Assembly: GCA_047967505.1 (NCBI GenBank)
Contig: CM106538.1
Source of the DNA: Dipteris shenzhenensis
Lineage: Eukaryota > Polypodiophyta > Polypodiopsida > Gleicheniales
Strand: one strand, 5' to 3'
DNA length: 64,000 nucleotides
The notes below the pieces were generated by a model. It made no database searches. It was not told the DNA's origin and worked only from the letters and a program-made list of their open reading frames with translations. Made by a program: the position numbers and the translations under genes. Of the stretch, positions 55,307-64,000 are shown piece after piece; the first letter of the stretch is position 1, and each line of letters begins with the position of its first letter.

Positions 55307-55626
55307 AGGGTGACCGTTGTGTACTTATGTCACCGACTTGTTAGCTGGAGATGCGGTTGGTACACCGCCCACGAATAATAGCTGGATGACAGATATCCTT
55401 ATCTACACTAGTTCGTGGCTCAGTTAGTATGCCACCTTAGTTAGTTGAGTTTGGTTTGAGACCCACATATAGGGTTCTTCTATTTCTTTGTACTTGAGTT
55501 CTTTTGGCTTACACAACTAAGAAGAGGAAAACTGTTTTCAGCCTCCACCTTTGTGTGTATTCCCCCAATTGTTTATGTGAGAACGCCGCAAGTGAGGCTC
55601 CTTCCCTCTCTCCCACTATCTTCACA
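55307..55626 (+). repeat. Copia-2 5' LTR (lacks its first 33 bases)
   Basis: 320 bases, from AGGGTGACCG to TATCTTCACA. It aligns without gaps to 60519-60838. The TGTTGAGATAT start seen in the 3' LTR is absent. Confidence 0.93.
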
Positions 55627-55639
55627 TGGTATCAGAGCC
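55627..55639 (+). other. Copia-2 primer-binding site (tRNA-iMet)
   Basis: TGGTATCAGAGCC, a perfect match, directly after the LTR's terminal CA. Confidence 0.95.
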
Positions 55640-56171
55640 TTGTTCGTGGTAAGGAGCTCAAGAAGGCAAGCCAAGTTCGTGGTGTCCTAGTAAGAGGACT
55701 AGTGTTGCTTTCCTATTTCGAGTTTGGGAGCAAATCTCTGCAGGTAGCACAGCCAGAAGTGCAGGAGTGCACTGTTTCAGATTGAGGCGCCCTTCGCGGT
55801 GTGGCGAGAGTGCAGTATATGCTGTGGGAGGGGGCAAAGCCCTTAGTAACTTTATTTTTCTGATTTGAGGCCGTTTCGGGGCCCGTTTTGAAGGCAGAAG
55901 TTCTTCACAGGCACTCAGAAAAAGGCCCTGTTTTTTGCTGTGCGACCACTGCGCGGCTAGCCGGTGGAAAGGTGCCGTAGAAATTGCATCGTATGCCTGT
56001 GTGCAGAGATATTGGGAGTTGCAGATTCATGCCTGTTGCCTATTGATGCAAAATCGTCACTAGGAAGTGACTGTGTGGTGAAATACCACTTTCGTCAGTT
56101 TTGCAGATTTGCCTGTGTGAGGCAAAAGCTGTGTTTTTTTGCAGTGACAGAATATTTTGCAGTGTTCTGTA
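55640..56171 (+). other. Copia-2 leader
   Basis: Untranslated leader between the primer site and the gag ATG, about 530 bases; nothing structured noticed. The short frames here are chance. Confidence 0.6.
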
Positions 56172-59100
56172 ATGGCATCTGATTCTCTTTCATAGATTGT
56201 CACTGAAAAGCTTGACAAGAGCAACTTCCAGGCATGGAAGTTTAGAATGATGAATTTCTTGATGGGAAAAGGCTATTGGGAATTCATTACAGGAAATGAA
56301 GAAGAACCTGTTCTTCCTAATGTTCCCAGTCAACAGGAAATGCAGGCATTCAAAGGATGGCATGAGAGAGCTAGGAAAGTTATGTATTGGCTGTCTATCA
56401 GCATTTCGGACTCCATGATTGTGCATATTCAGGATGCAAATACGCCAAAGGAGGCATGGGATACTTTGGCAAAAATGTACAGCACAAATACGCAAGCCAG
56501 GAAAATGCAACTCAAACAGGAGTTGCACAATGTGCAGAGAGAAAATTTGAGCATAAATGACTACCACATGAAAGTGAAGAAAATTGCAGATGCACTTGCT
56601 TCCATTGGGTCGCCAGTGGATGATGATGATTTGGTTTCCGTGACCTTGAATGGTCTAGGAAAGGATTATGCACAGTTCCGGACATCCATTGCCGTCCGTG
56701 AAAAATTTCCTGATTTTGAGGAGCTGATTGCTCTTCTAATTTCTGAAGAGCAGAGAAATGGGGGTGCATCTTCTTTAGCAGGAACTTCAAAAGAAACTGT
56801 CTTCTACTCAAATGCTGGCAGAGGTAGAGGTAGAGGTAGAGGAGGCCGATCTGCAGGCCGTGGTAGAAATCAGAATATGCAGCAAACGCAAGAAAACCAG
56901 TCCTATGCAAGAGGACGTGGTAACTCTAGAGGCAGGGGGAGCCAAAGAGGCCGTGGTGGATGGCAGAGAAGCCAAAATGCAAGAAGCAATGTTGAATGCT
57001 ACTATTGTGGCAAAATGGGTCATATGGCTAAGGACTGCTACAAAAAGTAGAATGACATTATGAATGGAAAATTGCAGCAACGCAATTATGCATCTTCTAG
57101 CAGGCAGGGTGATGATAGAAATGAGCATCTATTTATGGTGCAGCATATGACCAATTCTGTGACAAGTGTAGAAGAACAAAATGATGTGTGGTATGTTGAC
57201 TCAGGTGCGTCAAACCACATGACAGGTCATGCAGAATGGATGCAAGATGCAAGGAAAATGGAAAAGCTAGGATTTGTGGAGACTGGTGATGATACTGCAC
57301 ATCCTATTGTGCAGATTGGCAAAATTCCTTTGTCTATGTAGGATGGGAAAAAGAAATACTTGTTTGATGTATTTCATGTCCCGAACATCACCAAGAACCT
57401 GGTTTCTGTTGGTCAGATGGTTGAGCGGGGCTTGCAGGTCAGATTTAATCCTCATGGATGCTTTGTTGAGGATATGAAAAATAATGGTCGCTTGATAGCA
57501 AAAGGAAAGAAAAAGGGCAGGATGTTTACGTTGGATGCAGACATGCCTGAATTGAGTGCAGCAATGTTTGCACATGGGACCGGTGTAGTTGCAGATATTG
57601 ATATCTGGCACAAACGCATTGGTCATGTTAATATACAGCGACTTAAATCAATGCAAGCCCAAAATATTGTTGCAGGATTGCCAAAATTCAAGGTTGCAGA
57701 AATGCACAAGATTTGTGAAGCCTATCAATTTGGGAAACAGGCAAGGAAACCTTTTCCTAGGCATGTTCAAGAGAGTAAAAAGCCATTGGAATTAATCCAC
57801 TCTGATGTGTGGACTACAAAAGCTGCATCTATTGGAGGCTGTCACTATTTTGTCACATTTATTGATGACTTCATCAGAAAACTGTGGGTGTATTTTATGA
57901 AAAAGAAAAGTGAAGTGTTTGGGCACTTCAAAGCTTTCAAAGCTATGGTTGAAAAAGAAACAGGCCTGCAAATAAAATGCCTAAGGTCAGATGGAGGGGG
58001 AGAGTACCTCTCAAATGAGTTTGCAAGGTTCTTGCAGGAGCATGGTATAAAGCAGCAATATTCATGCAGTCATACCCCACAGCAAAATGGAATTGCTGAA
58101 AGAAAAAATAGGCATATTGGAGAGGTATCTCGGGCTATGCTAAATGAAAAAGATCTACCAGATTATTATTGGGCTGAAGCAGTTGCTACAGCAGTCTATA
58201 TAATGAACAGGACTCCCACTGCAGCAATACATGGCATGACGCCAGAGGAGATGTATACTGGTAGGAAACCAGATATTTCTCATTTGAAGATTTTTGGTTG
58301 CATTGCCTATGTCCATGTGCCAGATGAGCTGAGGTCCAAGTTGGATCCAAAAGCTGAGAAGTGCGTCTTTATTGGTTATTCTCTGCCAGTAGAAAGGGTA
58401 TAGATGCTATAACCCTTCTACACGTAAGTTCACAGTGAGCAAAGATGTTGTTTTTGATGAGATGATAGCTGGTATAAACCAGTAAATGTGATGATTGATG
58501 TAGATGCACAAAATGGTAATGCTGCACAGAATGCACAGCAGCAATCACAAAATATAAGTGGACCTGGAGTGTCCTCTACCAGTGGTTCACATACTTCGCC
58601 ATGGACAGGCAGATTGAGATCAGGAGAATCCCCTCAAAGCAATGCAGAGAGTGGTACGCAGATATCACGAAAAGGGAAAGAGAAGGTAGATCAGCCCATG
58701 TATGATGTGAATGTAGGTCACTCTTGTGTGGATGGTGAATCCAGTGGCTCAAAACAGAGCATTGATGATGAGTTGGGTATTCCTTCTATTGTTACACCTG
58801 GAGTAAGGAAGACCAGGGATGTTTTGAGAGCACCTGGAAGTGAGCCTATTTTGTGCAGGTCTACCAGGGTTAGGTATCCTATGGATAGGCTGAAATATGA
58901 TGGATTTACAGCCATTCACTATGCCTATATGGTCAAAGTGATACAGGAACCAGAACCCACTTCTTTTGAGCAAGCCATGGGAAATGAAAAATGGGAGAAA
59001 GCCATGGATGAAGAAATGGATGCCTTGGATGCTAATGCTACATGGGAATTGGTGCCTTTGCCTGAAGGCAAGAATGCAATTGGTTGTAAGTGGGTTTATA

Positions 59101-60525
59101 AGATCAAGCACAATGCAGATGGTTCTGTGAATAGATACAAGGCAAGATTAGTTGTCAAGGGGTATGCACAGACATATGGCATTGATTATGAAGAAACTTT
59201 CAGCCCGATTGCAAGGATGGCAACTGTAAGAGCAGCCATTGCTATGGCTACATCAAAGGGATGGTCTTTACATCAGATGGATGTAAAGAATGCCTTCTTG
59301 CATGGTGATTTGCAAGAAGAGGTCTTTATGGAGCAGCCAGCAGGTTATGTTCATGCTACTCATCCTGAGTTTGTTTGCAGGTTGAAGAAAGCCTTGTATG
59401 GCTTGAAGCAAGCACCTAGAGCATGGTCTGACAAGATAGGATAGTATCTTGTCACTATTGGCTTTCAGATTTCCAAGGCAGATTTCTCACTCTATGTGAG
59501 AAAAACAGAGAAAGGGATTATGCTGCTGGTCATTTATGTTGATGATTTGATCATCACAGGTGATCGTGATGAAGATATCCTTCATGTGAAAATGCTATTG
59601 AGGCAGAAGTTTGAGATGAAGGATTTGGGAGAGCTGCGTTATTTCTTGGGCATTGAGGTGATTAGATCACCAAGTGGGATACAGCTCTTGCAGAGGCAGT
59701 ATGGATTGGACATGCTGTCCAAATATGGGATGACAGGCTGTAAGCCTATTTCAGTTCCTTTGGAGCAGAATGTGAAGCTGAGCACAGATGCAGGTGAGCT
59801 TTTGGAAGACCCTACTATGTACAGACGCATAGTAGGAAGTTTGATTTACATGACTATTACCAGGCCAGATTTGAGCTATGCTGTTGGGTTGGTAAGTCAG
59901 TTTATGCAGGCTCCAAGGAAACTGCATTTGGATGCGGCTAGACGCATACTCAGGTATGTGAAGTCCACATTGCAGTACGGACTATTTTATGAGGCTAGGG
60001 TTCGGATACAGTTGCATGGATACACTGATGCTGATTGGGCTGGTAGTATTTCTGATAGACGATCTACCAGTGGATATGTGTTCTCTTTTGGGAGTGCTGC
60101 AGTCACTTGGAGCAGCAAGAAACAGCCTACAATTGCCTTGTCGAGCACAGAGGCTGAGTACAGGGGTGCAGCAATGGCTGCATGTGAGGTAGCTTGGTTG
60201 CATAAGCTACTCTATGATATGCATCAGTCCGGTTGTCATTTATTGTGACAACATGAATAGTATACATTTGGCAAAGAACCCAGTCTTTCATGCCAGAACA
60301 AAGCACATTGAGGTGCATTATCACTATGTGTGGGAGAAGGTTTTACTAGGTCTTATTGATCTAGCTTATGTCAGCACAGAGGATCAGGTAGCTGACATAT
60401 TCACGAAAGCATTGGGCGCAGAGAAGCTACGCAAGTTCAGAGACCTGCTTGGTGTGCAGGATTTGGGATTGAGCTCGAGGGGGAGTGTTGAGATATCGAG
60501 CTCCACTCGAGATATGCCAGGGTGA
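56172..60525 (+). pseudogene. Copia-2 gag-pol (four TAG stops, two frameshifts)
   Basis: Start ATG at 56172 (MASDSLS), then TAG at 56193-56195. Gag: DKSNFQAWKFRMMNFLMGKG, EAWDTLAKMYSTNTQARKMQ, an RGRGRG-rich segment and the knuckle CYYCGKMGHMAKDC (about 56997), then TAG at 57048-57050. Protease WYVDSGASNHMT is intact, with TAG at 57339-57341. Integrase: HKRIGH, with the second zinc Cys changed to Tyr (ICEAYQFGK), then HSDVWTT, LRSDGGGEY, NGIAERKNRHI; a frameshift lies near 58392. [14 protein letters not shown] and [15 protein letters not shown] at 59442-59444, then LLVIYVDDLIITG. RNase H: TDADWAGS and SSTEAEYRGAAMAACE, with a frameshift near 60225 and a C-terminus to 60525. The element is inactive unless complemented. 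Confidence 0.93.
60474..60485 (+). other. Copia-2 polypurine tract
   Basis: GAGCTCGAGGGGGAG ends directly before TGTTGAG, the LTR start; the G-rich part is the likely plus-strand primer. Confidence 0.75.
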
Positions 60526-60838
60526 CCGTTGTGTACTTATGTCACCGACTTGTTAGCTGGAGATGCGGTTGGTACACCGCCCATGAATAATAGCTAGATG
60601 ATAGCTATCCTTATCTACACTAGTTCGTGGCTCAGTTAGTATGCCAACTTAGTTAGTTGAGTTTGGTTTGAGACCCACATATAGGGTTCTTCTATATCTT
60701 TGTACTTGAGTTCTTTTGGCTTACACAACTAAGAAGAGGAAAACTGTTTTCAGCCTCCACCTTTGTGTGTATTCCCCCAATTGTTTATGTGAGAACGCCG
60801 CAAGTGAGACTCCTTCCCTCTCTCCCACTATCTTCACA
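60486..60838 (+). repeat. Copia-2 3' LTR (complete)
   Basis: 353 bases, TGTTGAGATATCGAG ... TATCTTCACA. It contains ATGCC at 60514-60518, the likely recombination site that explains the shortened 5' LTR. Right target duplication ATGCC at 60839-60843. Confidence 0.93.
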
Positions 60839-60843
60839 ATGCC

Positions 60844-61300
60844 ACTATCCACAAAATGGCACAAGAGATAGGGTCATGTCGAATTCAAGAGCTTGCTAGA
60901 TCTTAAGAATCAAAATATGGCAATTGGGATTCCTAAGCTATAGTTTCATGGAAAAGTTTGCAAAGCATGCTGCTTTGGCAAATAAAAGCGAACCAACTTC
61001 GGTGGAAGCACCTCTCGAGCACGAGGTATTCTTGATTTGATACATACAGATGTATGGGGTTATGCCCAGACCTGCAGCATCAATGGTTCATTTTACTACT
61101 TGACTTTCATCGATGACTATAGTAGATATTGTTGGGTCTACTTTTTGAAAGAGAAATCAGAAGTGTTTTCCAGATTTCAAGAATTCAAAGCCATGGTAGA
61201 AAACCAGACAGGTAGAAAGATCAAAGTCATGAAATCAGATGGAGGAGGTGAATACATGTCTTCAGCATTCATGAACTTTTGTAGAAGTCACTGCATTTGA
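60844..61300 (+). pseudogene. Outer copia: integrase
   Basis: Continues the element at 54060-55306. WHKR-x-GHVEFKSLLDLKNQ begins the HHCC domain; after a stop come AIGIPKL and VCKACCFGK (C-x-x-C kept) in shifting frames. From 61037 a clean 87-codon frame follows: LIHTDVWGYAQTCSINGSFY, YLTFIDDYSRYCWVYFLKEK, MKSDGGGEYMSSAFMNFCRS, then a stop at 61298-61300. The catalytic Asp pair is preserved; the Glu block and everything behind it are missing. Confidence 0.85.
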
Positions 61301-61339
61301 AGACAAATGTTATCATATGTGCATAGAACTAACACTTAT

Positions 61340-61510
61340 AGAGCACTATAAAGGAAAGGGTTAGATGTCATAACCCTAACCCTAAATGGGTTTGTATATA
61401 TTCTACATTTTCAACTAAATCTAGTGTACAGTTAGTCATTTGTGGTGTGCTCTCTAGTTGTGCCCTCTCTTCTCATCTCCACTCCTCCTCTCCCCTCTTC
61501 ATATTTGGTG
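61340..61510 (+). repeat. Possible LTR remnant with telomere-like words
   Basis: GTTAGATGTCATAACCCTAACCCTAAATGGG (two telomere-like CCCTAA units at 61371-61384), then TTTGTATATATTC as a TATA-like box and a pyrimidine-rich end at CTCTTCATATTTGG. It may be the outer copia's LTR. Two units are far too few for telomeric DNA. Confidence 0.4.
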
Positions 61511-62425
61511 AGTTCCAACCATTGGGATGGTTTAGGATAATCACATTACTATTTAAATAATCAAAGCTACTAGAAACCAAATCAATTTCACTACTACAAA
61601 ACAAAACAATTTCACATAGTTGGTTTAGGATAGTCACATTAATGGAGTCTAACCTACACTAACTTCGTAATATATTGTTGTTCCAGCCACTTGGCTGGTT
61701 GTGGATGATCACAGTCCAAGCCAGCCCATGTATGATGTGCACCAACCAAAAAATTAGACTAAGTAATTTAACTACTAGTAAAATAAAGTAATTTAGCTAC
61801 TAGTAAAATAAACTAGTTTAACTACTAGGAGACACAACAATTTCAACCATTGAGCTGGTCATTAATTATTTCAGTTGCAAAATATATTTCTATTTATTTT
61901 CTATTCAATCACATTGGTTTTGGTTTAGGACAATCACATGACTCCGATTTGACCTAAACCACCTCAGTGATATATTACATGATGTTCCAACCACCGAGCT
62001 AGTTTAGGACAATCACATAAGTCCAAGAAAGCCTACTTAAGAAATTGATTGGTATATGACCCAAATCAGCCCAAAAATTAAACTTAAATAATTTAAATAC
62101 TAATAAATGCAGTAGTGTCAATTAACCACCAGGCTGGTCATTAATTATTTCTGTTGTGGAAATTTTTTTTGTTTCAACCACGTTGGTTTAGGAAAATCAC
62201 ATAACTATTGTTTGCCTGAGCCAGTTCGGCGATATAGTACATGATGTTCAAGTCACCAGGCTAGTTTAGGACAATCACATTAAGTCCAAGCTAGTAGCCA
62301 GGTTTAGAAATTAATTGGTATATGATCTGAACCAGCCAAAAAAAATAAATTTAACTAATATTTAACTCTACCAGGAGACACAACGATTTCAACCATCGGG
62401 CTGGTCATCCATCAGACAATAACAA
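61510..62425. repeat. Higher-order tandem repeat of CAACCA-n-GGCTGGT monomers
   Basis: Short monomers TTCAACCAC-x-G-x-GCTGGT, many followed by TTAGGACAATCACAT, recur at least ten times between 61514 and 62410. A larger unit of about 265-285 bp also repeats: GCTGGTCATTAATTATTTC near 61850 and 62134, and GATGTTC-x-A-x-TCACC-x-xGCTAGTTTAGGACAATCACA near 61980 and 62246. AACCA...TGGTT makes each monomer partly palindromic. No coding sequence. Confidence 0.75.
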
Positions 62426-62441
62426 TATATTTTTCTTTCTT

Positions 62442-62786
62442 TTGCTACTCAGGTGGTTGTCTACTCTAAGCTTGATTAATGACACGACTCCCTTATCCAT
62501 CTTGGATCCTGTTTTGGCACCATTTCTTCTTCACTTAGCCATTTTCATCCCTCCTTTGTTTATATGCTACTGTCTCTTGCATGCATACCGTTGTGAGACT
62601 TTATCCTTACTTTCGACTACTACTACACGATTAATTGCTGCCTTCACTACTACCTTTACCACCCTCTATATTTCCTTTGGCTTCATGGTTTTAGCATTAG
62701 TTATGTTGTTGGCTGCTTGTTCTAGTACCATGGCTCGCGTATCTCTTTCCACTTTGAGCTCGGCCCCGATAGGGTTGCTATGTTGA
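62442..62786 (+). CDS. Hydrophobic 114-codon open frame, doubtful
   Basis: Starts at an ATG directly after the tandem repeat and encodes two strongly hydrophobic stretches, LLHLAIFIPPLFICYCLL (about residues 29-46) and ISFGFMVLALVMLLAACSS (about 77-95), separated by a Thr-rich stretch. It could be read as a two-helix membrane protein. The DNA is T/C-rich, which alone gives Phe/Leu/Ser-rich frames, and no family is recognised. I regard it as more likely a chance frame. Confidence 0.15.
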   Translation: MLLRWLSTLSLINDTTPLSILDPVLAPFLLHLAIFIPPLFICYCLLHAYRCETLSLLSTTTTRLIAAFTTTFTTLYISFGFMVLALVMLLAACSSTMARVSLSTLSSAPIGLLC

Positions 62787-64000
62787 TAGCTCTTGCAAAA
62801 GCTCTTGAGGTGTGAGCCTCCTTTCAAAAAAATACCTCGATTGGCAAGTGCTTTGATCAGGGGAATGGGGAAACTAGCGAAAACAAAATAGGGCAAAAAA
62901 GGGTGAAAATTAGATAAGGAAAATTTAGGGGAAAGTAGGACGAAATACTGTATTAAGATTTCCCTGGCTATTCAAGCTTTGGATACCTTTTTTTTCAAGT
63001 GCACTCATAGAGTTGAGCCTACATTCTTCCCAAGCCGATTGGCCATGGGAAGTGTATTGGGCGTTGCAATAACACACCTCCATTACTCCATCCAAGCTTT
63101 AGTGCAAGCATGCCAATCCATTCCTCTTAGCCATTCAAACTGATAGCATACTAGTTTATTCAATTCAACTTGTCATTGGTTGTCATTAATACCCTATGGG
63201 CCATTCAAATAACCATTGCAAGAGGGTTTGATTCTGTTGTGTAATTACTAGTAGGCCTCCTACTTGACTGTTTCAATGGGGTTAAAGGGATACCTCCCCC
63301 AATAAATAATGTAATATCTGGTGCCAAAGTAGGAGATGCCACGATCTCGTGCATGTGGCGACATATATTCCTCCATCTCCTTTGTGTATTACCACCTTTT
63401 CTTGTTCTTTATATGCTCCTAAAACGTGTGGAAAATTTTCTTAATGTCCTAAATCCCTGTAATTGGGAGGGTCACAAATATTACTCCCCCCTTTTTTTGG
63501 GGGGTCCATTTACCCAAATGTCTATAGTATAATTATTCATGGTCATGGGTTTTGGTCTCACCCATAAGTACTTATACACCCATTATTGGCTGAATCCTTC
63601 CCATCCTTTCTCCAATAACCCTTGATTAATTCTCAACAATCACATCATATTTAGTAACCCAAGTATTCTCCAATACCTTCCACCAAGTAGAAATTACCGT
63701 TCCTCTCCCTTTATTCTTCAATCTAGTTATAAACCCAAGTAGAAAACGGCTTATATGCCAAAAGTGTTTTCTCCTACCCACTCCATTAGTGTTTACACAT
63801 GACACATCACTAGAAAAGTCCAACATGAAATATTCCATTGATTATTTGGTCTAGGTACATTGATTCTCCACCCACTTATGGGGATTACACCACACCACCA
63901 ATAGTGTGTATCCTCCACTCCCATCAATGCCCACTAATACAAGGCAAGAAATGCCAATGAAAGTGGCCATGTGTGTGTGTGTGTGCCTGCACGTGCTCGC
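62787..64000. other. No recognisable gene
   Basis: A - strand frame of 70 codons (63626-63838) contains GRGTVISTWWKVLENTW, faintly like the hAT dimerisation region, but too little to call. A TG repeat lies at about 63968-63986. Confidence 0.35.

Larger units (their letters stand above)
55307..60838 (+). mobile_element. Inner Ty1/copia retrotransposon (Copia-2)
   Basis: A 5.5 kb element inserted in the outer copia on the same strand. It has LTRs 55307-55626 and 60486-60838, a primer site flush with the 5' LTR and a purine tract before the 3' LTR. Its coding order is gag, protease, integrase, RT, RNase H. I count seven substitutions over the 320 shared LTR bases, so it is older than Copia-1. 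The first 33 bases of the 5' LTR are missing, evidently by deletion between two ATGCC copies. Confidence 0.96.

Noticed and set aside
61365-61388. Telomere-like CCCTAACCCTAAA
   Set aside because: Only two units; common as promoter telo-boxes and by chance.
63626-63838. 70-codon - frame with TWWKV as a hAT fragment
   Set aside because: Only a few residues match and the surroundings do not continue the domain.

Overview
The window is nuclear DNA of a land plant with a large, repeat-filled genome. The signs are Ty1/copia elements primed by initiator tRNA-Met (primer site TGGTATCAGAGCC), Ty3/gypsy relics, several LINE families, a hAT transposase and long CA/TG/TA microsatellites. The only host-like protein signal is two candidate exons of a plant haloacid dehalogenase (HAD) hydrolase. 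A fern or other seed-free plant is my best guess, from the look of one LINE family and the scarcity of genes, but the sequence does not prove it. There are no prokaryotic genes, no CRISPR array and no rRNA or tRNA gene that I could find.

Layout: 1-5.7 kb holds Ty3/gypsy scraps (RT/RNase H on +, gag on -) and LTR-like control DNA packed with dyad repeats and CCACGTCA boxes. 5.7-10.3 kb holds two LINEs of one family (here LINE-A and LINE-B) plus a loose 3' end, each ending in an AGACC/GGTCT stem-loop and a simple-repeat tail. 12.4-23.0 kb is a decayed LINE on - (LINE-C), split by a nearly intact 6.5 kb copia element (13989-20477) with near-identical LTRs and a CACTA target duplication. 23.7-27.7 kb holds copia and unclassified gag relics. 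29.65-37.44 kb carries the two HAD exons on -, in compatible phase across a proposed 7.5 kb intron filled with LTRs and LINE debris. 37.5-39.4 kb is LINE 3' ends (LINE-D) and microsatellites. 40.5-44.6 kb is a LINE on + (LINE-E). 44.6-51.1 kb surrounds a decayed hAT transposase with hairpin-rich arrays and inverted 20-mers. 52.5-54 kb is a gag/protease relic. 54-61.4 kb is a copia element interrupted by a second copia (55307-60838). 61.5-62.4 kb is a higher-order tandem repeat. The last 1.5 kb shows nothing I can name.

Most open frames are remains of mobile elements. Nesting gives a relative order: the two copia insertions (13989-20477 and 55307-60838) are younger than the LINE and copia they interrupt. 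Premature stops in three relics that I traced are almost all TAG, as expected from decay of methylated CAG codons. I worked by reading and hand translation; no alignment or database search was run, so relic boundaries are approximate unless target duplications or LTR ends fix them.
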